Source: Marinoscillum sp040222955 (GTDB lineage Bacteria > Bacteroidota > Bacteroidia > Cytophagales > Cyclobacteriaceae). From it: a stretch of DNA of 64,000 nucleotides. This document shows positions 17,276 to 26,285 of the stretch, one piece after another (positions within the stretch are counted from its first letter, which is position 1; every line of letters begins with the position of its first letter). The position numbers were made by a program, and so were the translations under genes. The notes below the pieces were generated by a model. It was not told the DNA's origin and ran no database searches. It saw only the letters and a list, made by a program, of their open reading frames with translations. The stretch is from positions 1-64,000 of the forward strand of contig NZ_JAVKCA010000025.1 of the NCBI RefSeq assembly GCF_040222955.1. Direction: 5' to 3'.

Positions 17276-18457
17276 ATGCCTTCAGAAAGTTTAGACCTGA
17301 GCAGCTTCCATTACGAACTCCCGGAAAAACACATTGCCAAATTTCCACTGGAAAACCGGTCAGACGCTAAACTTCTGGTTTATCAAAAAGGGGAAATTAC
17401 ACACCAAATTTTTAATAAGACCCCACAACTTCTACCAAAAAGTAGTTTTTTGGTTTTTAATGACACCAAAGTGATCCCGGCCAGGCTCATTCTCCACAAA
17501 GAGACTGGTGCCAGAATAGAAATTTTCCTGCTGGACCCGGTGAGCCCCTCCAATGTATATGAAGCAGCCATGACCAGCAAGTCCACCTGTACCTGGCATG
17601 TGATGATAGGCAATGCTAAAAAATGGAAGAACGACCAGCAGCTAAGTCTGGCGATAGGCGATCACGTACTCACAGCAGAGCGACTCAGCGAGGATCAGGT
17701 GACCTTTCACTGGACCAGTGGAGATACTTTTTCGGATATTCTTACCAAAATAGGTGAAATACCACTCCCGCCCTACCTGGGCCGGTCGGCCACTAAGGAG
17801 GACGTACCCAGATATCAGACGGTATACTCCAAAGCGGAGGGTGCCGTGGCTGCTCCCACTGCGGGGCTTCACTTCACCGACGAAATATTGGACGAGCTCA
17901 AAGCCAGAGGCATTCGGACCGACTACCTCACGCTCCACGTGTCAGCGGGTACCTTTCAGCCCATAAAAGCCAAAAGTGTGGAAGAGCATCCCATGCACCG
18001 GGAGCAGGTATTGGTCACGAAACAAAATGTTCAAAATCTGCTGGATAATGACCTGATCATATCAGTAGGCACCACGAGTATGCGAACCCTGGAGAGCCTT
18101 TTCTGGTATGGCCAGCTGCTCTCAGAAAACCCGGAGGCTGCATTTCACATTACCAAAGAGACGGCATATTCCTTTGACCATGTGATCTCCAAACAGGAAA
18201 GCCTGGAGTATGTGCTGGCCATGATGGAGCGCACCAACGCGGAGGTGCTGATTGGACATACAGAAATCTTCATTTATCCGGGCTATACATTCAGGATCTG
18301 CAAAGGTCTCATCACCAACTTTCACCTTCCGGGATCCACCCTCATACTGCTGGTCGCTGCTTTCGTGGGGAAAGACTGGAAAACCATCTATCAGGAGGCC
18401 CTTTCCAACGAGTATCGTTTTTTAAGTTATGGAGACAGCTCATTACTTCTGCCTTAA
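17276..18457 (+). CDS. queA: S-adenosylmethionine:tRNA ribosyltransferase-isomerase, long form
   Basis: 393 residues from the ATG at 17276; the frame is open upstream but would run into menC. QueA transfers the ribosyl part of SAM to preQ1 in tRNA to make epoxyqueuosine. Typical blocks: FPLENRSDAKLLVY, FLVFNDTKVIPARL, APTAGLHFTDEIL, LHVSAGTFQPI, TNFHLPGSTLILLVAAF and the YRFLSYGDSSLL end. It is longer than the usual ~345 residues because of extra loops after EIFLLDPV, so it may be the diverged paralogue many Bacteroidota carry beside a standard QueA. Confidence 0.83.
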   Translation: MPSESLDLSSFHYELPEKHIAKFPLENRSDAKLLVYQKGEITHQIFNKTPQLLPKSSFLVFNDTKVIPARLILHKETGARIEIFLLDPVSPSNVYEAAMTSKSTCTWHVMIGNAKKWKNDQQLSLAIGDHVLTAERLSEDQVTFHWTSGDTFSDILTKIGEIPLPPYLGRSATKEDVPRYQTVYSKAEGAVAAPTAGLHFTDEILDELKARGIRTDYLTLHVSAGTFQPIKAKSVEEHPMHREQVLVTKQNVQNLLDNDLIISVGTTSMRTLESLFWYGQLLSENPEAAFHITKETAYSFDHVISKQESLEYVLAMMERTNAEVLIGHTEIFIYPGYTFRICKGLITNFHLPGSTLILLVAAFVGKDWKTIYQEALSNEYRFLSYGDSSLLLP

Positions 18458-18474
18458 AAGCGTATTTTTAAATC

Positions 18475-19395
18475 ATGGAAAAGACTTTCAATGAAATATG
18501 GGCCGACCTGGGGGTAGCCATCAAAAGGCTCATTGACATTTTTGGAACCTCGCTTTTCAAGCTTGGCGATAACGAAATCAGCCTGGCCACCATCCTGTAT
18601 ATCATTTTCTCCTTCATCGTGCTCACTTTCCTGGCCCGATATGTAAAAAAAGTACTGGTTGAAAAAATCCTGACCCGTGCCAACCTGGATGCAGGTGTGC
18701 GGGCATCTGTGGGAACCGTTACCAAATTTGCCATTATTCTCATAGGTACGGTGGTCATTATCCAATCTGCGGGTATCGACCTTACAGCACTTACACTAAT
18801 CGCCGGAGCACTGGGTGTGGGCATCGGATTTGGCCTGCAAAACATCACGGACAATTTCATTTCTGGAGTCATCATTTTGTTTGAAAAACCCATCAAAGTA
18901 GGTGATCGTATTGAAGTGGGAGATGTACAGGGCAATGTCATCAGCATTTCGTTCAGAGCCACACAGGTACTTACCAATGATAACATCTCTGTGATTGTTC
19001 CAAATTCGGAGTTTATTTCCAGCCGGGTGATCAACTGGAGTCACAATGATCGTAACATCCGTTTCAAAATACCCGTGGGGGTGAGCTACAAGGAAGATCC
19101 TGAAAAAATTAAAAGCATTCTGCTCGACGTGGCGAATGCCAATCCTCATGTCCTCAAATCGCCGGAGACCACCGTCCTTTTTGATGCCTATGGCGACAGC
19201 TCACTCAATTTCTACCTGGCCGTTTGGACTGCCACACATACGGATCGACCCAGGGTACTGAAAAGTGAATTGTATTTTGAAATATTCAAGCGCTTCAAAG
19301 AAGAAAACATAGAAATACCGTTCCCTCAGCGCGACATCCACATCAAGACTCAACCGATGGTGATAGAGACATCCACACCTAAAACTTCTGGTTAG
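18475..19395 (+). CDS. MscS-family mechanosensitive channel
   Basis: 306 residues. Two to three membrane helices occupy the first ~110 residues; the pore-lining helix region is TALTLIAGALGVGIGFGLQNITDNFISGVIILFEKP, followed by the beta domain (IKVGDRIEVGDVQGNV, SFRATQVLTNDNISVIVPNSEF) and a C-terminal mixed domain. It releases osmolytes on membrane tension. The 3' end overlaps the convergent DUF2490 gene by 17 nt. Confidence 0.92.
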   Translation: MEKTFNEIWADLGVAIKRLIDIFGTSLFKLGDNEISLATILYIIFSFIVLTFLARYVKKVLVEKILTRANLDAGVRASVGTVTKFAIILIGTVVIIQSAGIDLTALTLIAGALGVGIGFGLQNITDNFISGVIILFEKPIKVGDRIEVGDVQGNVISISFRATQVLTNDNISVIVPNSEFISSRVINWSHNDRNIRFKIPVGVSYKEDPEKIKSILLDVANANPHVLKSPETTVLFDAYGDSSLNFYLAVWTATHTDRPRVLKSELYFEIFKRFKEENIEIPFPQRDIHIKTQPMVIETSTPKTSG

Positions 19396-20128
19396 CGTAC
19401 AAAGTAAGAATATTTCGCTGCACATAAGCAGAGCCGGAAGCTGCCTGCTGGTACCAGTTGATGTAGCCAAGGGACAGATCAGTCTGCTTGCCTACCCCAA
19501 ATTTCAGCAGCCCGGAAATTCGGTTTTGATCAAAAATATTGTCGATCTTATCAGTACCGAACTGCACAAGTAGTTCATCAAACACGGCTATGTGCACTGG
19601 TATGGCCGCATCAGATGGAGTGAGCCGGTATTCCAGCTGCGCCTTCATCCGAAACCTGAAATGAAAAAAATATCCGTCCTGAATAACCGGAGCTCCAGAT
19701 GCGGGATCCACTCCCACATTCTTGCGAATACGCTCCTCCATTAAATACCTGGAACTAAGGGTGAACCGGTCAGAAAGCCTGGATGAATGAGTCAGGTACT
19801 CATAGGGTCGCCACTCACCCTGAGTAACCTCAAACTCTGAAGCCGGATCAGAGGGCAGGAGGATAGACCATCGTGTGAAGCCCACCCCTGCGTGCCACCC
19901 GTTCTTTAGTTTACGATCGGCATCCAGTGTTAACAGCCACATGTGCTGCCTGTTGCCTTCAAAGTATCTGCGATTCTCGATGCTGGGCTTTAGCCGCCAC
20001 TGATCCGAAAGTGGAATCACAGCCTGGTATTTCACCCAATACAAATTTTGATGTTCCACTGTACGTTGGGCGGATACCTGAAGTGCACACACCAGGATAA
20101 GAACTATTGAAAACAGGTGATTTTTCAT
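19379..20128 (-). CDS. DUF2490 outer-membrane beta-barrel protein
   Basis: 249 residues from the ATG at 20128, which starts a clean signal peptide (MKNHLFSIVLILVCALQVSAQ). The mature part is short amphipathic strands with aromatic ends typical of an outer-membrane barrel, ending NILTLYANQKF. The pattern (WVKYQAVIPLSDQWRLKPSIENRRYF, HMWLLTLDADRKL, EWRPYEYL) matches DUF2490. Function unknown. It converges on and overlaps the mscS gene. Confidence 0.78.
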   Translation of the reverse strand: MKNHLFSIVLILVCALQVSAQRTVEHQNLYWVKYQAVIPLSDQWRLKPSIENRRYFEGNRQHMWLLTLDADRKLKNGWHAGVGFTRWSILLPSDPASEFEVTQGEWRPYEYLTHSSRLSDRFTLSSRYLMEERIRKNVGVDPASGAPVIQDGYFFHFRFRMKAQLEYRLTPSDAAIPVHIAVFDELLVQFGTDKIDNIFDQNRISGLLKFGVGKQTDLSLGYINWYQQAASGSAYVQRNILTLYANQKF

Positions 20129-20183
20129 ATTCGGGTAGTCCTTTAATTTCAGGTGGCAAATGTAGAGTATTGCTTCACAATAG

Positions 20184-20217
20184 CTAAAAAAAGACCCGCC
20201 ATCACAACAGGCGGGTC
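20184..20217 (-). terminator. Rho-independent terminator for the DUF3078 gene
   Basis: On the minus strand an 8-bp GC stem (20193-20200 with 20210-20217), 9-nt loop, is followed by a run of seven T. It sits ~50 bp downstream of the stop at 20269. Confidence 0.85.
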
Positions 20218-20268
20218 CCCTCTTCATACTACATCGCTTAACCGATGTTTTGAAATTTTCAATCTATT

Positions 20269-21171
20269 CTATTTGGCCCTCTGAGCACCGAAATTGTATG
20301 CCAGCCCCACACCAAAGACACTCTTGAATTGTACGCGGGCTTCTTCCCCTTCGTCCGTCTGGGTTTTGATGTCTTTATCATACAGCAGGTGAGTGAATAG
20401 GTTGGCCGAAAGCACTTTATTGACCTTCATCACCACGGTGGTTTGCCAGTTCACATCTATCGTTCCGAAATCCTCTATGTAATTAGAAAACAATTCCAGT
20501 CTGGTTTCAAGGTTCACGTTTTTCAATACCTCATCCTTGTACTTAATCCTCAAAAACGATCCCAGCTCAGCTCTGGTTTTGCTACCCGGATCCACGCCAT
20601 ATGCACCTTTATCCGCCAGGGCCTGATCATTCACAAAAGTGAACTTCCCAGTCAGGGGAATGTAATTGAGTGACAATTTAGGATTGGGCTTATAGTCCAC
20701 CCCAAGACCAACAGTCAGGTATCCTGGAGTCATAAATTTAGAGATCAGACTATCTCTGCCATCTTCGGTCTGGGTAAACCCCTGATCAAACTGAGTTCTG
20801 AAGTCGAGCAATCCGCTAAAAAACCAATTGGCGTTGCCCTCCTTGATCCGATAGCCGTATTTGGTCACAAAGTTGATTTTGTCATCAGACTTTTCGAACC
20901 CCTGATTGTCCTGATTGATCATGCCGTACCCAAGGTCCAATGAATTTTCCCAGGTGCTCCTAGCCTTCTTATAATCAGCAAAAAGTCCTGTTGCCCCATT
21001 CAGCGCAACGTTCTCAGCTCCTCCGGCAGACCAGCTGTCACTCAGTGAAACCTGCGAAAAAGTGGCCGCCACAAACCCGCCGGAAACCCAGTAGGTAGTG
21101 TCTTTTACCTGTCCAAAAAGCTGTGAAGCGCAGAAGATCATGCCTGCCGTAAGTAAGATTTTAAAATTCAT
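20269..21171 (-). CDS. DUF3078 outer-membrane protein
   Basis: 300 residues from the ATG at 21171, giving a signal peptide (FKILLTAGMIFCASQLFGQ). The mature protein matches the DUF3078 pattern: TYWVSGGFVAATFSQVSLSDSWSAGG, then ENSLDLGYGMINQ, KSDDKINFVTKYGY and a beta-barrel-like C half ending GVGLAYNFG. A conserved but uncharacterised Bacteroidota envelope family, probably an outer-membrane barrel. Single gene with its own promoter and terminator. Confidence 0.83.
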   Translation of the reverse strand: MNFKILLTAGMIFCASQLFGQVKDTTYWVSGGFVAATFSQVSLSDSWSAGGAENVALNGATGLFADYKKARSTWENSLDLGYGMINQDNQGFEKSDDKINFVTKYGYRIKEGNANWFFSGLLDFRTQFDQGFTQTEDGRDSLISKFMTPGYLTVGLGVDYKPNPKLSLNYIPLTGKFTFVNDQALADKGAYGVDPGSKTRAELGSFLRIKYKDEVLKNVNLETRLELFSNYIEDFGTIDVNWQTTVVMKVNKVLSANLFTHLLYDKDIKTQTDEGEEARVQFKSVFGVGLAYNFGAQRAK

Positions 21172-21219
21172 ACGTTTTATAAGAAATTGTAAGACGATTA
21201 TTACCAGTGAAAGTATTAA

Positions 21220-21227
21220 CAAATTTA
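21220..21227 (-). promoter_or_regulatory. Possible Bacteroidota -7 promoter box
   Basis: Minus-strand TAAATTTG fits the TAnnTTTG -7 consensus of the Bacteroidota sigma factor, about 50 nt ahead of the DUF3078 start. I see no convincing -33 TTG at the right spacing, so this is tentative. Confidence 0.35.
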
Positions 21228-21311
21228 AACAGTGCTTAGCTTAGCATATTCTGTTACTTAACTGTTACAAAACAAATGAAATTTTACCTTCTGCCCGAAT
21301 TTTATGGTTCA

Positions 21312-22127
21312 ATGATGTTAAAAACACGTTCAATTTCACTCGTTGCTCTGCTAATGGGGAGCCTGGTCGCCTGCGATACCACTAAAAAACAAGCCGAAAC
21401 CCCGGCAGAAGCATCAGGATATCAGCCCATCAGCTATGACTATGAAATACGGAGCTTGGAGAAGACGAGTGAAAACTGCGTACCAGAGACCTGCTCAGAG
21501 GTCACGATCAATTATCCTGTGTTTGCAGCAGGCCACGACACACACGCAGCCATTAACTCCCTATTGACTCAGGAAATCAACAGCACACTGAGCGACTACA
21601 TCCTGGAGGCAGAGGGTACCGAAAGCACTGACGAGTTGAGCAAAATGTTCATGGCCAGCTATCAGGATTTCAAGGAAAATTTCCCCGAAAGCATTACCCC
21701 CTGGTACATCCGCCTGGAGGTGGAGGTAGGTAAAACAGATCGCAATTTCATTTCCCTGGTCATCAATCATTCAAGCTACACAGGTGGCGCTCAGCCCAAT
21801 TCATCCATTTCCTATCTCAACATCTCCGCCGACGGAGAGAAAATAGAAGACCTGGGCTTCTTTGTCAACAGCACCGCCAAACTGCAGGACCTGGCCGAAA
21901 AGGAGTTCAGGAAAGCTAACGGTATTGCACCAGATGAGCAATTATCTGACCGGGGGTTTCTGTTTGACAATGATCAATTTAGCCTCAGCGAAGATTTTGG
22001 AGTCAGCCAATCGGGGATCGTGTTTTATTACAACCCCGATGAGATCTCCTCCGATGCGGAAGGCCCAACCCTTCTGACCATTCCCTTCAAAGAACTGGCC
22101 GGGCTGTACAAACACAAAATGCCTTAA
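21312..22127 (+). CDS. DUF4163/DUF3298 lipoprotein
   Basis: About 271 residues from the ATG at 21312 (another ATG at 21315; an earlier one at 21276 would put extra residues ahead of the signal). SPII signal LLMGSLVAC. The body matches the DUF4163-DUF3298 pair known from RsiV-like proteins: INYPVFAAGHDTHAAINSLL, SLVINHSSYTGGAQPNSSISYLN, FFVNSTAKLQDLAEKEFRK. Role unknown; probably an envelope protein binding peptidoglycan or muropeptides by analogy with RsiV. Its stop overlaps that of the convergent fadD by 4 nt. Confidence 0.78.
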   Translation: MMLKTRSISLVALLMGSLVACDTTKKQAETPAEASGYQPISYDYEIRSLEKTSENCVPETCSEVTINYPVFAAGHDTHAAINSLLTQEINSTLSDYILEAEGTESTDELSKMFMASYQDFKENFPESITPWYIRLEVEVGKTDRNFISLVINHSSYTGGAQPNSSISYLNISADGEKIEDLGFFVNSTAKLQDLAEKEFRKANGIAPDEQLSDRGFLFDNDQFSLSEDFGVSQSGIVFYYNPDEISSDAEGPTLLTIPFKELAGLYKHKMP

Positions 22128-23812
22128 TCGTAAGTATGTACCTTGGCGTCTTCCTCTTTGATGATGCGGCGCAGGATCTTACCCACATTCGATTTTGGCA
22201 GCTCTGAGGTAAAAGACACATGCTTCGGACATTTATAACCAGTGAGGTTTTCCTTGCAAAACGTCTTGATTTCCTCCTCGGTAAGGCTGGCATCCTTCTT
22301 CACGATCACAGCCTTTACAGCCTCGGTAGATTTGGCATCAGGCACCCCGATCACCCCTACCTCCAGCACCTTCGGATGTGAGGCGATGGCATCCTCCACC
22401 TCATTGGGAAACACATTGAATCCCGATACCAGTATCATTTCTTTCTTTCTGTCCACTATTCGGAAATAACCATCAGGATCCATAGTGGCAATATCTCCGG
22501 TCTTGAAATAGCCGTTGATGAAGCACTTTTCCGTTTCTTCGGGCTTGTTCCAGTACCCCAAAAACACCTGTGGGCCTTTGGTACACAGCTCGCCTTTCTC
22601 TCCCGGTCCCACCTCGTGGCCTTCTTCATCCAGCAGCACCACGTCCGTCTCTGGCAACGGCAACCCGATGGTGCCTACCCGATTGCCTTCCCCCATAGGG
22701 TTGATACACAAGCCTGGTGAAGTCTCTGTGAGCCCATAGGCCTCGGCGATTTTCTTACCTGTGGTCTGCTCCCACTTGTCAAAAACCGCGCGCTGCAGGG
22801 CCATGCCCCCGGCCAGGGCCACTTTGATGGTGCTGTGGTCCAGTTCGCTGAACCCCGGAGTGTTCAGGAGTCCGTTGAACAGGGTATTCACCCCTGTGAT
22901 GAGACTAAACGGATGTTTCTTCAGTTCCTTCACAAAACCCTTCATGTCCCGGGGGTTCGTAATCAGGATGTTCTTAGCTCCCAGTTTTGCCGGTAGCAGT
23001 GCGTGGGCATTGAGTGCGAAAATATGATAAAGCGGAAGTGCGGCAATGAAAATTTCTTCACCCTCCACCAGATTGGTTTCGGCCAACCAGGCCTCGATTT
23101 GCTGCAGGTTGGCGATCAGGTTTCTGTGGGTAAGCATGGCGCCCTTGGACACCCCGGTGGTACCGCCGGTATATTGCAGAAAAGCCAGGTCTTCAGGCTT
23201 GATCTGTGGAGCTACGAACTGATGATTGCTTCCCTGTTTGAGTGCCTCATTGAAAGTGACCGCAGTGGGGAGGTGGTAAGCGGGCACCATCTTTTTGATC
23301 CGCTTCACCACAAAATTGATCAGGATCCCTTTCAGGCCCCCTAGTAAATCACCAAGCTGGGTGACGATGACATGCTCTATCTGGGTGTCTTTTAAAACTG
23401 CCTCCAGGTTGTAGGCAAAATTGGCCAGGATCACGATGGCCTTTGCACCTGAGTCTGTAAACTGATGCTTCATCTCTGAAGCGGTATAAAGTGGATTGGT
23501 ATTCACCACAGTCAGCCCGGCCTTCAGGGCTCCGTACATGGCTATGGGGTTTTGCAGCACATTGGGCAGCTGAATAGCAATCTTATCCCCTGGCTGGAGT
23601 TTCAGTACATGCTGAAGGTAAGATGCAAACTGATCACTGAGCACCCCCAATTCCTCAAAGGTGATCTGTTTACCCATATTCTCATAGGCTGGCTTGCTGC
23701 CGTACCGACTTCTCGATTCGACAAAAAGCTCCGGCAGTGAGGTGTATTTGTCCGCATCTATGGATTGGGGAACTCCTTTAGGGTAACTGGATAACCAGGG
23801 TCTGTCGCTCAT
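22124..23812 (-). CDS. fadD: Long-chain fatty acid-CoA ligase
   Basis: 562 residues of the ANL superfamily. The AMP-binding P-loop is YTGGTTGVSKGAM (~214-226), the gate and A5 motifs are EAYGLTETSP, the hinge is YFKTGDIATMDPDGYFRIVDRKKEMI, and the C-terminal Lys lies in PKSNVGKILRR. It activates fatty acids to acyl-CoA for beta-oxidation or lipid synthesis. Length and motif order agree with E. coli FadD. Single gene; upstream sequence is AT-rich. Confidence 0.93.
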   Translation of the reverse strand: MSDRPWLSSYPKGVPQSIDADKYTSLPELFVESRSRYGSKPAYENMGKQITFEELGVLSDQFASYLQHVLKLQPGDKIAIQLPNVLQNPIAMYGALKAGLTVVNTNPLYTASEMKHQFTDSGAKAIVILANFAYNLEAVLKDTQIEHVIVTQLGDLLGGLKGILINFVVKRIKKMVPAYHLPTAVTFNEALKQGSNHQFVAPQIKPEDLAFLQYTGGTTGVSKGAMLTHRNLIANLQQIEAWLAETNLVEGEEIFIAALPLYHIFALNAHALLPAKLGAKNILITNPRDMKGFVKELKKHPFSLITGVNTLFNGLLNTPGFSELDHSTIKVALAGGMALQRAVFDKWEQTTGKKIAEAYGLTETSPGLCINPMGEGNRVGTIGLPLPETDVVLLDEEGHEVGPGEKGELCTKGPQVFLGYWNKPEETEKCFINGYFKTGDIATMDPDGYFRIVDRKKEMILVSGFNVFPNEVEDAIASHPKVLEVGVIGVPDAKSTEAVKAVIVKKDASLTEEEIKTFCKENLTGYKCPKHVSFTSELPKSNVGKILRRIIKEEDAKVHTYD

Positions 23813-24062
23813 TCTTTGATAAATTTTGATTTATTAGTCCAATCATTTTTGCTAAAGATAATTAGTGTATCTCAATACCGAAATAAATTATTAATTATTA
23901 AAAACAGAATAGAAGGATAAGCCACCCCCTCCATCTCAGAGATGAGAAAGCCGAAATGGAGCGATCACCCGGGAAGGAACCTGTAACGGGAAGGAAATGC
24001 CATCACCCATACAGGCTTAAAAAGGAGGCCCTTCAGCCCCCGCCGGGTAAGCGGAGACTATG

Positions 24063-24312
24063 GATCAATCCGAAAACCTGTGGGGAGATTGAATTAAAGA
24101 TGGATGGTGAGGAAGTGATCTGAAACCTTATATACCTCAATCTAATTGATTGGCTACTTACCCTTCATTTTCTTTGCTTGCCCAAAGAAAACGAAGCAAA
24201 AGAAAGGGCACCAACGCAAAAAATCATTTTGACTCCTAGTGTTTGGTTTTTTTTTAGAAATTGTTGGAGTCAAAATGATTCACACTTGCCTTGGATGTCC
24301 CGCCCGCCTTTA
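24063..24312. repeat. Interspersed repeat, copy 1, with long hairpin
   Basis: This ~250-bp stretch is matched by 50013-50262. The best conserved block is 24153-24234, then 24269-24310 after a variable loop. Two hairpins are visible: one from CCCTTCATTTTCTTTGCTT pairing with the GAAGCAAAAGAAAGGG block, and a perfect 15-bp stem (24222-24236 with 24266-24280) around a 29-nt loop. No protein is credible here: the apparent ORFs are by-products of the repeat. The preceding part of the 620-bp gap (23813-24062) shows nothing I can name. Confidence 0.85.
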
Positions 24313-24431
24313 CGTCCTTACTTTTTCTGAATTCACAAGTGTTTTAATCAGTTTTATAAAATATAACTATATAGTGTTAACCCACACAAATATTGCTTGA
24401 TCCGAGACTCCTCAGACGTAATGGAGCTAAA

Positions 24432-25034
24432 TTAACCTTTCCTACATTTAATCAGGTAAAACGGATAATTCTCATTTACTTCCGTAATTTCGAACAAGCC
24501 TGACCCGGCAAATTCCTTTTTTATGGTTTCTTCATCGTAGAAGAACATTTTCACCCCACCAAACATCTCAAATCGATCTGTGCCGATGCGGGTACCCTCA
24601 CCATAGGTCTGAGCTTGTTTAGTAATCGCCGTAAAGACCATCACACCATGGTCAGTCAGTTGGTCATAACAGGCTTTGATCAGGTTTAGCCGTTCATTTT
24701 TATCCAACAGGTGAATGAGGGCATAACAAAAAATTCCATCGTACAGATTGGTGTCAAGAGGCATTTCTGTGACGGAGCCATAAAGGATTGTCAGGTCATT
24801 CCCGAAGTGTTGTTTAGCCAGGTCAATGGCTGTTTCAGAAATCTCAATGCCGGTGACTGACATCCCTTTTTCTCTGAAAACGCCTGCATTTCGCCCGTAC
24901 CCAATCCCCGGAATAAGGACGGTTTGCACGCCATTTCTTACGAAAAATTCACTCGTCAATACACTGGATTTGGCGGGTTCCCAGCCCCACATTTCCCGCT
25001 TGTCTCTAAAGGCCTCTTCCCAAAACTCAGTCAT
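24432..25034 (-). CDS. SAM-dependent methyltransferase
   Basis: 200 residues with a class I Rossmann methyltransferase core: motif I VLIPGIGYGRNAGVF (~40-54), acidic motif II VTGIEISETAIDLA, and the later YDGIFCYALIHLL. The N terminus (FWEEAFRDKREMWGWEPAKS) resembles the thiopurine/tellurite-resistance-like group. The substrate is unknown. The stop of its ORF is followed by the interspersed repeat. Confidence 0.8.
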   Translation of the reverse strand: MTEFWEEAFRDKREMWGWEPAKSSVLTSEFFVRNGVQTVLIPGIGYGRNAGVFREKGMSVTGIEISETAIDLAKQHFGNDLTILYGSVTEMPLDTNLYDGIFCYALIHLLDKNERLNLIKACYDQLTDHGVMVFTAITKQAQTYGEGTRIGTDRFEMFGGVKMFFYDEETIKKEFAGSGLFEITEVNENYPFYLIKCRKG

Positions 25035-25045
25035 CTACCCGCTGT

Positions 25046-25291
25046 TTAAACACAAACCTTGTCCTCCAAAACCTCACAGCTGAAGCCTAACTGAGAAAGC
25101 GCTGTGATCACTTCTGATGGCGGTACCAATTCTCCTGCCACCCTTAAAATGGTATGCCCACAGGGATAAGGTTTTGGGGTTTCATTCAGATCCCAATGAA
25201 ATATCGAGTGAGGAAAATGACTGTTCAGGTATTTGAGAGCTTTCTCTGTTTGCTTGCCTGACTGGATGTCGGTAGTAAAAACATGTATCAT
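25046..25291 (-). CDS. Small ferredoxin-fold (HMA-like) protein
   Basis: 81 residues from the ATG at 25291; a longer reading to 25348 has unlikely Cys/His-rich N-terminal sequence. The strand-helix layout (MIHVFTTDIQSGKQTEKALKYL, HTILRVAG, SEVITALSQLGFSCEVLED) looks like a heavy-metal-associated domain fold, but the metal-binding CxxC loop is absent, so copper binding is not supported. It lies 11 nt upstream of the methyltransferase gene on the same strand. Confidence 0.55.
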   Translation of the reverse strand: MIHVFTTDIQSGKQTEKALKYLNSHFPHSIFHWDLNETPKPYPCGHTILRVAGELVPPSEVITALSQLGFSCEVLEDKVCV

Positions 25292-25389
25292 ATGCTGCCC
25301 ATGATAAAGATGAGGTAGCAATTTCACGCATTTGCAACAATATTGCAAAAACTAAGGTGATTTTAACCGGGAGCGGGCCGTTCAAATGG

Positions 25390-26283
25390 TCAGATATATT
25401 GTTGCAAATGCTTTTTGAAGTAATCAGCACTATCAGCCACGCTTTTCATGGGACTATGGGCATAGTTCCCGCCTTGCTCCAGGAAATAAAATTCCAGTCC
25501 GGATTTGGCCGGATCGGGAAGTATTTCCGCATAGTCAATGGCACCATTGCCAAGCTCTGTGTAATCACCGGTCACTTTATCCATGTCTTTAATGTGCCAC
25601 ATCACATACCTGCCGGGCTGCTGACTGATCAACTCCTTAGGGGTGTATGCCGAAGAACGCATGACCCAGTACATGTCCATTTGAAGCTTCACCAGGGAAG
25701 GGTCGGTATCCTTTAAGATGGTATCAAAGCCATTTTCGCCATTGTGGTCTGTGAATTCAAAGCCGTGGTTATGGTAGGCAAACCCAAGACCTCCGCCTGT
25801 TACCTGCTCCCCTATCACATTGAGTTTTTCAGCCATCAGCTTGTAATTATCCATCGTCCGCTGCTCTGGAGCTATCCATGGCCAGGTGATGTACTTCGTA
25901 TCCAAGGCATGAGCACCTTGTATGCACTGGTCGACAAATCGCCTTAAATCCGCTTCAGGCTTGTGGAGATACGAAGAAAACCCATAATGCCCACTGGAAG
26001 CAGTGATCTCCAGATCTTCCAGCATTTTTTTGAAATCAGAAGATTGATACCCGTAGAATGTCCCCTTTTCGCCATCAAACCCAAAAGTCTCAAAATCTTC
26101 ATAGCCCATAGTCTTTGCCGCTTTCAACGTGGAGAGGGCATCTCTGGTCATGTCTTCGTGGATGGTGTAGAGCTGCAGGCCCATCTTATAGCGCTGTGCC
26201 CGGTGGTTTGAAAGCCCAGACAGGGGTAAAAAAGCTGCCACCCCCAGAAGGGCTGTTTTCTCTACAAAAGTTCTTCTGTTCAT
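25390..26283 (-). CDS. Secreted sugar phosphate isomerase/epimerase-like TIM-barrel protein
   Basis: 297 residues. The N terminus MNRRTFVEKTALLGVAAFLP is a twin-arginine type signal, so export of the folded protein is likely. The rest is an AP-endonuclease-2/xylose-isomerase-like barrel: KMGLQLYTIHEDM, MGYEDFETFGF, ISASSGHYGF-like strands, LGFAYHNHGFEF, KLQMDMYWVM and YFLEQGG. His, Asp and Glu at strand ends fit a metal-dependent sugar isomerase or epimerase. Substrate unknown. Immediately follows the GNAT gene (2 nt). Confidence 0.82.
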   Translation of the reverse strand: MNRRTFVEKTALLGVAAFLPLSGLSNHRAQRYKMGLQLYTIHEDMTRDALSTLKAAKTMGYEDFETFGFDGEKGTFYGYQSSDFKKMLEDLEITASSGHYGFSSYLHKPEADLRRFVDQCIQGAHALDTKYITWPWIAPEQRTMDNYKLMAEKLNVIGEQVTGGGLGFAYHNHGFEFTDHNGENGFDTILKDTDPSLVKLQMDMYWVMRSSAYTPKELISQQPGRYVMWHIKDMDKVTGDYTELGNGAIDYAEILPDPAKSGLEFYFLEQGGNYAHSPMKSVADSADYFKKHLQQYI

Positions 26284-26285
26284 CT

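Noticed and set aside
25046..25291. Copper chaperone call for the small protein
   Set aside because: The fold pattern fits but the metal-binding CxxC loop is missing.
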